From contig NC_067120.1 of assembly GCF_021347895.1 (NCBI RefSeq), positions 21,065,361 to 21,129,360 of the forward strand: a stretch of DNA of 64,000 bases, read 5' to 3'. This DNA is from Acanthochromis polyacanthus. Lineage: Eukaryota; Chordata; Actinopteri; Pomacentridae. Shown one piece after another: positions 1-9,054 of this stretch (the first letter of the stretch is position 1; the number at the start of each line of letters is the position of its first letter). A program made the translations under genes and the position numbers. The notes beneath the pieces are model-generated. The model saw nothing but the letters and a program-made list of their open reading frames with translations, did no database searches and had not been told where the DNA came from.

Positions 1-66
1 ATGCCTGATAAAAATATCAGCTATATCCCCTATTTATGACAATTTCTTTTTTTAATTTTATGGATT

Positions 67-131
67 AGTCATTTGTCTTTCTGAATACTTTACTATATAC
101 TCGGGTAAATACTAAAGAAAGACAAATGACT
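67..131. repeat. inverted repeat with 16-bp perfect arms
   Basis: AGTCATTTGTCTTTCT at 67-82 is the exact reverse complement of 116-131, separated by 33 bases. A second, weaker inverted pair overlaps it: tatactcgggtaaatact near 93-112 against the stretch near 153-172. This looks like the end of an old foldback or DNA transposon, but no family was recognised. Confidence 0.6.
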
Positions 132-154
132 AAGTACTAAGATTTACTGATAGT

Positions 155-747
155 ATTTACCTGAGTATAAACACCTTTTGTCACTGGCATTTCTTGCTGT
201 TAAAAGAAAAATTTGATGAACTGGAAAGTAAGAAAGCCAGGATGCTTTTGTCTAGATTCATGGCTTAATGATTTTGCTGATCTGGTAACGATGGAGCAGC
301 AGCTGTCCCCCTGATGGGAAACTTGGAAATTTGTGGTCATATGTTCAGGAATATATTAAAGAAAGACATTACAATTAGCATCTCTTACCTTCTTGCTTTG
401 TTTTAAATTTCTTTTTATCTTTTTTTTTATCCTATTTACATAGATAAAAGAAAGAAATTATGATTTAATGCACACCATCTGATGAATGTGTGCTTTGACA
501 GCTAAATTACTGCTCCCTGACATCTTTGTTGTTTTATCTTTGTCATTTTTTGTTGTACGTAGTATTTGTACTGATCTGTTTGTGTATTTTTGTTTCAACC
601 CACCTTTTTTCTTTTTTGTTGTTTTTGCTGTTGCTTGGCTGATTTGTGTGAATTAATTTTAATGTTTTTTCTTGTTATTTGTGTATGTGTGTTGTGTTGT
701 TTTAATCAAAAATGTAAATAAAAAAATATTTACCTGAGTATAAACTT
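155..747 (+). mobile_element. 5'-truncated L1/Tx1-like retrotransposon copy with target-site duplication
   Basis: The stretch TATTTACCTGAGTATAAAC occurs at about 155-173 and again at about 729-747, flanking a segment that ends in AATAAAAAAA. Long direct repeats plus an A-rich 3' end are the signature of target-primed reverse transcription. Near the 5' end a short frame (about 201-268) reads LKEKFDELESKKARMLLSRF before a stop, which resembles the linker between endonuclease and reverse transcriptase in L1/Tx1 ORF2. The rest is T-rich 3'-UTR-like sequence. The copy is short and non-functional. The flanking repeats are well supported; the clade assignment is tentative. Confidence 0.6.
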
Positions 748-773
748 TGTTTAGCAGATCAACTCTTTCGTGC

Positions 774-1640
774 TGCTGAGGGAAAGAAGGACGAACACCT
801 GTTGCTTCAAATCCGTGGACGAGGCCATGTGTCACCACAGTTGCTTCACAAATTACACGATATCTGAGAGGAACAAAGAGAGAGGTTTCTGAAGAGGCAA
901 ATCCGTATCAGGCAGGCTACAGACATTTCTGTCAGACAGTGGTGGAAGAGCACCTACTGGCAAACCATGAAGTGTTGAGGCTTTCACGGCTAAATGACCT
1001 CTTTAAGGAAATTGTTAGAGATAAGGAAGGACTGGAAATTTCGACTTGTAGAGCATTTAGCTTAAAATCAATGCTTCCTAAGTCCCATCCATGTCTTAAA
1101 TTCCTTAAAGCAGCCAGAAATGACTGTCTATTTAGAGGACCTAACTGCTGAAGAGGTCATCCAGGATGAACCTGCACAGCCTTCATCAGACAGCAGTGAC
1201 TCAGAGGAGGATGGCATGGAACCCAGTCATTTAGGCCATCAACACAAGAATGACCCTGCAAGCATAGGTTGGTTTGACATTTCTTAATCTATATTGTCCT
1301 TATAATTATAGTTAAGTTGATGTTACACACCTTGCTTACCTGCATTTCACCATTATACCTGGTTGTGTAGTGACAGTCTCTGACTTCTCCACAGACAGAC
1401 ACCTGTACCATTCAGCCATGCTACTGAAAGAGACCATAGAGACCAAGTGTAAAGTGACTCCAAAAATGCCCGGGCCACCAACATCACAAGACCTTAAGAT
1501 GGACACTGCCTCCAGTGTTGCCAGTGCAAAGCACTAAAATGTGTGCAGGGGAGATGCACATGCAAACTGCACCAGCTACCATGCACAGACATGTGTGCAT
1601 GTATTGACTGCTCCAATTCTGCAGGACATGAAACATAACA
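774..1640 (+). pseudogene. decayed ORF with a C-terminal CXC-like cysteine-rich tail
   Basis: A reading frame runs through about 849-1151 (ITRYLRGTKREVSEE onward). After a frame change it continues as VYLEDLTAEEV at about 1124, followed by an acidic Ser/Asp/Glu stretch to about 1268. A spliced or interrupted continuation lies at 1395-1640. Its last part, from 1498, contains about eleven cysteines in forty residues, with the spacing C-x-C-x(6)-C-x(3)-C-x-C seen in tesmin/TSO1-type CXC modules, and ends at TAA. The frames do not join without at least two shifts, and a stop sits just before the cysteine-rich part. It looks like the remains of a transposon-type ORF, not a live gene. The family is not recognised. 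Confidence 0.4.
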
Positions 1641-1905
1641 AGAGAAAAAAAAGAGCAAGCTTCATGGGCATGCTTATGCCAAATTTGTGGCTTTCATAGC
1701 ACTTTTTTGTATAAAGTTCATCTTGTTCAAGTTCATTTTCTTCTGGTGTCAGTTCATTTAATGTCCATATGATAACCTACGCTTGTATATCCTAGTCACT
1801 GATGCACAACAACTGAAGCGCTAACAAAACTACAAACTTCATCTCAAAAAAATAGAAACTAATTAAATATGTATCAATAGCAAAGCTGATCAGATCGGGA
1901 AATCT
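1641..1905. other. AT-rich spacer, nothing recognised
   Basis: No coding frame, repeat family or RNA structure was recognised here. Confidence 0.5.
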
Positions 1906-2346
1906 AACGTGTTGGACATCTAATTACTGCCACTTGTTATCTTAAACATCTGCAGCTGTTGTTCCTGGTGGATCTGGACATCCTACCTGCAGCGACGTTA
2001 CGTTTCAATAAACATAAGCTTCGTTTGCACCCATTGCATAAACTTTTCATATTAAAAATATTACATGATAATCGAGTAATTAATAATATCTGACCTTTTT
2101 CTCGTTTAAACGTGTTGGACATCGAGTTACTGCCGCTTGTTAGCTTAAACAACTGCAGCTGTTGTGACTGGTGACATGCTACCTGCAGCGCCGTTACGTT
2201 TCATTAAACATTAACATTAATTTCTGCATTACAATGTGCTGTCAATATGCTTCGTTTGCACCCATTGCATCAATTTCTCATAATAATCAAACGTTTCCAC
2301 ATGACAATAGAGTAATAATATAATATCTTACCTTTTCCTTCGTTTG
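1906..2346. repeat. 203-bp tandem duplication, two diverged units
   Basis: Unit 1 begins at 1906 and unit 2 at 2109, both with AACGTGTTGGACATC. They share the following stretches around ACTGC.ACTTGTTA, CTGCAGCTGTTG, CCTGCAGCG.CGTTACGTTTCA, CTTCGTTTGCACCCATTGCAT and the AT-rich end. Unit 2 carries an extra segment of about 36 bases near 2209-2247. No protein is encoded. Confidence 0.75.
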
Positions 2347-2740
2347 CTCTCATCCCTCAACCGGTTGTGTTAACCTTGTGTTATGGCTTTACCAGAAGTA
2401 CGAGGAATCTGATTGGCCAACTGAAGTCCACGAAGTAGTAACAAGAGCTCTCATTGGTTTGTGGTTGCTGGAGCTAACAGCATATCCATTAGCTCGTGTG
2501 ACGAATATATCAACGTTATTTATGAAAATGTGCAACTTTTGAGGTTGGAAACATTAACTTATATGTTACATAATAATTTATCTACACAATACTAAAAAAT
2601 CTGAAGATTACCGGCATGGGAACAATTGTTTCGTAAACGAAAGCAGATAGACGTACTCGGCCCATCGCCTAAAGTGGAAGCTCCGCAGGGGCAAAATTTC
2701 GGCCCGGAAGAATTAGTATTATAGCGGCCCACAGACCCCT
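2347..2740. other. spacer, nothing recognised
   Basis: No gene or identifiable repeat was seen. Short frames on either strand show no domain. Confidence 0.4.
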
Positions 2741-2744
2741 TTGA

Positions 2745-2835
2745 CCGCATGTATTGATAGCTTAACAGGTTGAGCCTCCGCCTTTGGTGCGGTGGTTGTG
2801 AATTCGAGCCCAGCCTGTGGCATTTTGCCGCCGTT
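2745..2835 (+). mobile_element. tRNA-derived SINE head (probable)
   Basis: TAGCTTAACAGGTTGAG at 2758-2774 resembles a pol III A box, and GAATTCGAGCCC at 2800-2811 resembles a B box, in the right order and roughly the right spacing. No tail or flanking duplication was identified, so this may be only a fragment. Confidence 0.4.
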
Positions 2836-2915
2836 CTTCGACATTTTCTCAAAGTGCTGTCTTACCAACGACACGGAAGCATATGAGAAAAGCAGGCAAT
2901 GCTAAACTTTGATCT

Positions 2916-2985
2916 CAAGTAGAGGGCCACAAAATATCGTCCCACGGGCTGCAGTTGGTCCGCGAGTTTGAGACCCATGTTTTAA
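2916..2985. mobile_element. hAT-type MITE fragment (tentative)
   Basis: The wording gagggccacaa...gggctgcagttgg...gtttgagaccc resembles the subterminal part of the CAGGGGTC-type hAT MITE seen complete at 22360-22886. Only one end is visible. Confidence 0.3.
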
Positions 2986-3044
2986 AGCATTATTATTATT
3001 ATTATTATTTTATGACTGGAGCGGCCCAACAATAAAGCGACCCA

Positions 3045-3060
3045 CCGGGGATATCCCCGG
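3045..3060. repeat. 16-bp perfect palindrome
   Basis: CCGGGGATATCCCCGG is fully self-complementary and follows a short TTA microsatellite. Function unknown. Confidence 0.8.
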
Positions 3061-3176
3061 TGTTCCCGATTACCCAGCACGCCACCCAGGGTGTGCATTT
3101 CCTCTTCTTTTTTTTTTGTGGTCTGTGGTCTCCAGTCCCCCCACTGTTAAAAACAAACTGACGCCCTTGCCCTCAC

Positions 3177-3332
3177 CTCCTCCTGAGTGATCCCCGAGTT
3201 CTTCAGATACACGAACCCAACTTGTGTGAAGGCAGTTTTCAGCTCGACGCTCAGGTCCTGCAGCTGTTCGTCACTGACATGTTCCTCATGGAGCCCGTAG
3301 GCGCTGAAGTCCACCACAGGGATGTTCATCAT
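3177..3332 (-). CDS. first coding exon of a 2-oxoglutarate/Fe(II) oxygenase-like gene (partial)
   Basis: The minus strand opens with ATG at 3332 and encodes 52 complete codons, MMNIPVVDFSAYG through GITQEE. It ends exactly in phase at a GAG|GTGAGG donor (intron starts at 3176). The IPVVDFS start, the acidic helix and the VGFVYLKNSGI segment match the N-terminal (DIOX_N) region of isopenicillin-N-synthase-like dioxygenases, in which GF.Y..NHGI is typical. The catalytic H-x-D...H core would lie in later exons, which I could not find in 1-3176; the gene therefore runs off the left edge or is only a fragment. Only 36 bases separate the ATG from a MITE upstream, so its promoter must lie within or beyond transposon sequence. 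Substrate unknown. Confidence 0.6.
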
Positions 3333-3368
3333 TAGATCTCACAGTAATGCGGGAGTTTGAAGAACTTA

Positions 3369-4075
3369 GGCTGAATCCCAAACCGCCCCCTCCACTACCG
3401 AGTGTCACTCCAAAAGAAGTCACACTCGCAGCTGTGGAGGGCACCTATTATTGAAGGGGGAGGGAATAAATACGATCGGCAGGAATGGGACGCCCTGTTG
3501 CCTCACCGGAAAACGGAAGACGTCATCGCCATGGTAACACAAAGACGCCTACTGTCATGGCTGTAGCGCTGTGGCACAGGTTGCAACTAACAAGGATCGC
3601 TGCTGCTTCCAGAAGACGAAAGCGTCCCACTTTTTTTCACTCACATGTTTTCCAATCCTATTATCTGGCATTTCAAATCCAACAAATGAATAAATGAATT
3701 CTGTCAGTTGTGTTCAAATTTTAAGGTGTCAGGGGGTGCACAATTAAATCAAACGTCAGCAGAGAAGAAGATTTGTTTCTTTTGTTTTATCTTTTTACAC
3801 CACTCTTTGTGATGTTCTGTCAGTGTGAAAAAGGCGTGGGAGAAATAAACGCATGTGGAACTCACATTGATATGTTGTTTCCTCCTCCATTTCGACGTTG
3901 CACTTCCTGAAAAAGTTGTCCAGAGTGAGCATCGATGCAGACTCGCTATTTAAGGGCTGAACAGTCCACTCTCCCTCCGCACTACGCGGTTTGGGACGGC
4001 CCTTAATATGGAGGACCCTCCACGGGAACGCGCAAACGGAGGGGTAGTGTGTAGGGGGCGGTTTGGGATTCAGCC
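3369..4075. mobile_element. 707-bp MITE with 23-bp perfect terminal inverted repeats
   Basis: The left end starts GGCTGAATCCCAAACCGCCC at 3369, and the right end at 4075 is its reverse complement over 23 bases. Internal near-copies of gcggtttggga (about 3988-3999) indicate subterminal repeats. There is no transposase. The target-site duplication is not clear because the right flank was later hit by the adjoining LINE. The superfamily is not assigned. Confidence 0.75.
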
Positions 4076-4249
4076 ATAGATATCTATGGTGTCGTCTTCT
4101 TCTTCTTCTTTTTGTTTAACGGCAGTTGGCACGCAACTTTTAGGTGCATTACCGCCACCTTCTGGAATGGAGTGTGGGGCAGGAAGGCCCCAGCAGTCCT
4201 TAAACCCTCTCTCTTAAACCTGTTCTTTCCATAAATAAAAGCAATGCTC

Positions 4250-7200
4250 TAGCAACATGTTTCAAAGATAAATTACTTAAAATTTCCCTGACCTCGAATT
4301 TAATTTTACTATTACAGATTTTCCTCTTGAATACTCTTCTCTACTGCTGAAACTTGGGGCAATAAATCAATACATGCTCAACATTCTCCTCCACTCTACA
4401 GCATTCACATTCCCCTGTATTATGCTTTCCAACAATTCTCAGAGTGCTATTCAGCCCTGTGTGCCCGAGTCTTAATCGTGACAAGACATCCTCCTCTTTC
4501 CGGCCTCGCTTGTTCTTTTATTAATAGCAATGCCTAATTCAGGAATAACAAAGGACACTCCAACCTGACCTGTAAGTGACCTTGACGCATCAGTATAAAT
4601 TACCAAATCATTTGAATAAACATAAGAAATATACTCATTAACAGAACCACTATTACACTTCTTTTCCAATAAGCTTAGATCCACCTTTATTTCTGTCAGT
4701 AACCATGGAGGAGTAAGAGAAATTGAAACCGTTGGACTTATTTCAAGTTGATCTATTCCGGACTCTTGTGTCATGCTTTCTATTACCCATCCAAAGCTAT
4801 TAATCTGCACCTTCTCTTTTTCCTGACTTGGCTGCAACACGTTCAACACCGGATGACTTTGTCTATGTCCCTGTAAGTTAGCCCAATAAGTCAGAGCTAA
4901 TTGCATCCTTCTAAAATCTAATGGCATCTCTCCCATCTCCACTTGAATGGCATCTACTGGGGTTGTTTTCATTGCTCCACAGCATAACCTCAATGCAAGA
5001 CTCTGAACAACTTCCAACTTTTTCAAGTTGGTCTTGGCAGCTGAACTGTAAACTACACAACCATAATCTATCACTGATCTGACCATAGCAATATAAATTG
5101 CTTTAAGACAATTCCGGCTAGCTCCCCAGTCCCGAGCCCTCAAACATCTCATAATATTTATCACCTTCTTACATTTTTCCACTACTTTACTAATGTGCAA
5201 CACCCATGTTAGCCTTGGATCAAACCATATACCCAAATACTTAAATTCACTTACTTTTTCTAAATTCACCCCATACAGTTTAACATTTACTTGATCAACC
5301 TTTTTTCGTGTAAAAAACATTGTTTTGTCTTACTGACAGAAAATCTAAAACCCCACCTTATAGTCCATTCCTCCACTTTGTGTATAGCTTGCTGCATTTT
5401 ACTCACAATAAAATTAATATTTTTACCCCTTTTCCACATTACTCCATCATCTGCAAAAAGAGAACATCCTACATAACCTTCAACATTACAAAATATTTCA
5501 TTTATCATAACACTAAATAACACTGGGCTTACTACACTACCTTGAAGTGTGCCGTTTTCTACATCATACTTAGCACTAAAATCTTTCCCCACTCGCACTA
5601 AAATTTATGTTTCACTTAAAAAACTTTTCACCCATCCCAACATCTTCCCACGGATTCCCATCTGATGCAACCTTATGATTAGCCCCTCCCTCCACATCAT
5701 ATCATACGCTTTCTCCACATCAAAGAAAACAGCAATCACACTCTCCTTATTCACTTGGGCCTTCCTAATTTCATGTTCCAAAATAACCACAGGATCCAAA
5801 GTACTCCTCCCCTTCCTAAACCCATACTGATGGTTTTTAAGTAACTCATATTTTTCTAAAAAGTAACAAAGTCTGTCATTGACCATTTTCTCCATCAATT
5901 TACCCACATGGGAGGTCAGTGCAATAGGCCTATAACTCTCAGCTAAACAAGGATCCTTACCTGGCTTACAGATTGGTATAACTACAGCTTCCTTCCATTG
6001 TTCAGGCAAATAGCCCTCTGTCCACACTTTATTATACAGAACAAGCAAAAAATTCTTACATTTACCACTAAGATTCTTTAGCATACTGTAACTAACTTCA
6101 TCTTTCCCAGGAGTTGTTTTACCACACTTGCTTAACGCGTCATTTAGCTCCTTCATTGTGAATTCTGTATTAATCACATTATCAGTGCCCCCTACATTCT
6201 CAAACATATCAATATGACTCCCCACAGTCTCCTCTCTTGCTCTCTTTTCCTCTAAACTTAGATTACTACTGCTATGAACTTTTACAAAATGTTTAGCTAA
6301 CAGCTCTGCTTTATCTGAATTTCTAACAACCGTCTGCTCACCATATTTCATTACTGGGTAGTTATAACTTTTATAAATTCCTGACATTCTTTTAATTGTT
6401 CCCCATACTTGGCTTATAGGTGTCTGCCTACCCAACTTCCCACAGTATTCTCTCCAATAAGCTCTTTTAGTCCCTTTAATTACTTTCCTTGCCTCTGCTT
6501 CCTTCCTTTTGAATTCAATATAATTTTGATAAGACAGATTTCTTTTAAGACTCTTATAAGCTTTATTCCTTTCTCGAATAACAGTACTACAATCTTCAGA
6601 CCACCAAGGCACAATCTTCCCCTTGTGCCTGCCTTCCTTCCTTTTAATCGTCTTTTCTGCTGCTCTTACAATTGCCCTGCAAAAGGACAAATTATAATCA
6701 TTAACAGTAGATTGCACATTAATACATTCCATTTCCTTGTCACACAATATCCTAAACCTATTCCAATCTATGTCTTTATAGCACCACCTCCTCACTCCCC
6801 CTATATCCACATTCTCAATATTTACACCCACCTCTATACTAATTGGGCGATGATCACTCCCTATAGTTGTCTCTCTATCCACTTTCCAACTACAAATCCC
6901 AGCAATATTTTCAGACACTAAAGTCAAGTCAATAGCTGACTCTGTTCCTCTTTTAAAATCATACCTTGTTCCACTTCCATCATTCAGGCAAACAAGACTC
7001 TTTAAATCCATCATCTCCTCAACCACTGCACCATTCTCATCATTACGACCCCCCCCCCCCCCACAGTGTACTGTGAGCATTAAAGTCAACACAACAAATA
7101 CATTTACCCTCAAGATAATTCATAATAACTTCCAATTCTTCCAGTGACAACTTTTTACATGGATTATAAAAATTGACAACAACCCTACCCTCCTTACCCC

Positions 7201-7490
7201 ACACTTCAATAACAATAAACTCCAAATCCTACCCTTTATTTAACACCCTATATTGAACACCATCTTTAATAAAAAATAGCACATCCTCCACCATTTCCCC
7301 CTTCCCTATCCCTTCATACACACTGGTATCCTCTAATAACAAAATCTAATGAGGGTTTGAGTCGAGTTTCCTGAATACAAATTAAATCTGGCTTCACCTC
7401 ACTATATTGCACATATCCTTTAAATTCCTGTCCGTTCGCAACAAGGCTCCTGGCATTCCATTGAAGAATATTCAGGTCTTCTCACTAATT
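4250..7490 (-). pseudogene. LINE ORF2: endonuclease, reverse transcriptase, RNase H (broken)
   Basis: Translation begins around 7490 with LNILQWNARSL and PDLICIQETRL, the start of an APE-type endonuclease; IGSDHRPISIEV lies near 6850. The reverse transcriptase shows PGKDEVSYSMLKNL, SYRPIALTS, FFDVEKAYD and the catalytic box as LFADDGVMW near 5450. An RNase H-like start, VIYTDAS, lies near 4600. A Cys-rich end with CECC and HVLIYCPKF is at about 4360-4400. Damage includes in-frame stops in the endonuclease (about 7250-7330), a run of C's near 7051 where the frame changes, a TAA at 5605-5607, a frame change near 5310 and another near 4490. It overlaps the end of ORF1. Confidence 0.8.
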
Positions 7491-8635
7491 GCTCCACCCA
7501 TCTTACTATCCTCCTCCAGCCTCCTGTACACCTGCTCCCATGACACCCCTCTAGCACCCAGATACATCTCTGCACCCTTTACCACCATCTTGGTCTTATC
7601 CACTTTATGCTTTGCCTGCTCATTACAATTAATCACGTAGGACAAAAACATCACTACATCCTTTACAGACAAAACAATACCTCTCTCACCCCTACTGGAG
7701 CCAATTCTGGACTCATCCATACCAACATTTCTTTGCGTGTGAACCTTCTTCACAGCTTCTGCGTACGAAATGTTATTTGCCACTTTAACCTTTTCAACCT
7801 CAACAGCCTTCTTTCTTACCTCACACCCACCAAACGTCACAGTGTGCTGCCCTCCACAATTGCAACACTTCACTGGGGCATTTTCAATACAGTCCTCAAT
7901 CCTGTGATCTCCTCCACATTTGGAACACTTCTGCTTGCCCCTGCACACCGCTGCTATGTGGCCATAAACCTGACACTAATAACATCGAAGCGGAGGTGGT
8001 ACATATTCCCTAACCGGGAAACTCAAACAGCCAACTTTCACTCTCTCAGGAATCACATTATCTTGAAACTGAATCAAAATCGACCTACTCTGCACTCTCT
8101 GGCCATCAACAGTTCTCATCAACCTTTTAACAGATACAACTCCTGGCCCAAAACTACTTTTAAGTTTCTCAAGGTCCTCATCGAATGGAATACCTGTAAT
8201 AACTCCACGTGACCCTTTCTTCTCACCAACAACTTTACGCTCACTCACAACCAACTTTCCAATGCTTCCAAGCTGCATCGCTGCATTTTTCTGTTCTTCA
8301 GACTTGCACACTATAATAAGACATCCATCCCTCAGTACTTTTGCAAAAACAACCTCACCTAGTTTCTTTTTTAATTCCCTCGATAAAGTCAATATTCCAC
8401 AACTTGCCACATTGCTCTCATCTTTAAACTTAAGGATCACTTTAGGATTAACCTGCTCTCTGACTACTCTTTTCCGATTTCCTGAACTCCCTTCCTCTGA
8501 ATTCACACTTTCCAAACCACGCTTGCGACTCTGACTCGGACCCCTAAACCCAGATCCCCTCAGCCCTGATCCTGAAAAGTCAACAAAGTCACTCAATTCG
8601 TCCATGTCACTGTCACCGTCCACTTGGGACGCCAT
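7472..8635 (-). pseudogene. LINE ORF1: nucleic-acid-binding protein with zinc knuckles (one premature stop)
   Basis: The best start is ATG at 8635 (MASQVDGDSDMDE). An acidic/basic N-terminal part is followed by an RRM-like middle (VVFAKVLRDGCLIIV, GVITGIPFDED). The C-terminal half has CCHC knuckles: CRGKQKCSKCGGDHRIEDC and CCNCGGQHTVTFGGC. A TAG at 7976-7978 falls inside the first knuckle and is the only break seen in the frame. The protein would package element RNA. Confidence 0.75.
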
Positions 8636-8788
8636 CCCGTCCCAGTCACAAACCAGATTATGCCAACTGCCGATTTTCCAAAATCTCCTATCTTCCACCG
8701 AGAAACTACAACACCGCGTAACAAGTTTAGCTTAGCGTCTCGCCTCTCGCTACCGCATCCGCTGCTTCCGCACTACCTGCTCCACCAT

Positions 8789-8846
8789 TATGGTGTCAAA
8801 CATAGATATATACAAACAGTGTTTGTATATATCTATGGTGTCAAAC
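8789..8846. repeat. foldback at the LINE 5' junction: 17-bp inverted arms plus 13-bp direct repeat
   Basis: CATAGATATATACAAAC at 8801-8817 is the exact reverse complement of 8821-8837, with only AGT between. TATGGTGTCAAAC also occurs twice directly, at 8789-8801 and 8834-8846. At the other end of the LINE the flank holds a 14-bp palindrome, CATAGATATCTATG, at 4075-4088, made of the same motif. The arrangement looks like an aberrant 5' junction formed during insertion. Confidence 0.8.
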
Positions 8847-8877
8847 CTGTGACTGTTCCTTCTGCTTCCTCCTGTCA

Positions 8878-8901
8878 GTCACGTGACGCCGTCCAGCCAA
8901 T
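8878..8901 (+). promoter_or_regulatory. CLEAR-type E-box and CCAAT box upstream of pnpla copy 1
   Basis: GTCACGTGAC at 8878-8887 matches the palindromic CLEAR motif bound by TFEB/MITF-family factors. CCAAT follows at 8897-8901. Both lie about 155-175 bases before the ATG at 9055, a plausible core promoter distance. Binding is inferred. Confidence 0.5.
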
Positions 8902-9054
8902 AGGAGAGCAGCTCCTGATGAACCACGGTGACGCCGAGTGAGTCTTTTCACCTTTGGATGCTGAGCTCAGGTGTGTTGTGAAGGTGGCAGTTGTCAGGAG
9001 TTTAGCGCTTCGGCGAGTTGAGATCCACCGAAGTTAGTTTCTGTGTGACAGCAG

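Larger units (their letters stand above)
4080..8842 (-). mobile_element. near-full-length I/Nimb-like LINE with 14-bp target-site duplication
   Basis: The element reads on the minus strand. It has a zinc-knuckle ORF1 (about 8698-7472) and an ORF2 with endonuclease, reverse transcriptase and RNase H segments (about 7490-4250). A short 3' region ends in repeated GAA units at about 4094-4112. ATATCTATGGTGTC occurs at 4080-4093 and at 8829-8842 and is the likely target-site duplication. The RNase H domain, the three-knuckle ORF1 and the GAA-type tail fit the I group (Nimb-like) of non-LTR elements known in fishes. Several stops and frameshifts make it inactive, but the copy is long and little decayed, which suggests a fairly young insertion. 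Confidence 0.85.

Noticed and set aside
2592..2852. 86-codon minus-strand frame
   Set aside because: It overlaps the SINE-like segment in antisense and shows no domain.
5291..8941. Several long plus-strand frames (for example 6409-6921 and 7607-8212)
   Set aside because: They are antisense to the LINE ORFs and show no domain; the minus-strand frames carry clear endonuclease, reverse transcriptase and zinc-knuckle motifs.
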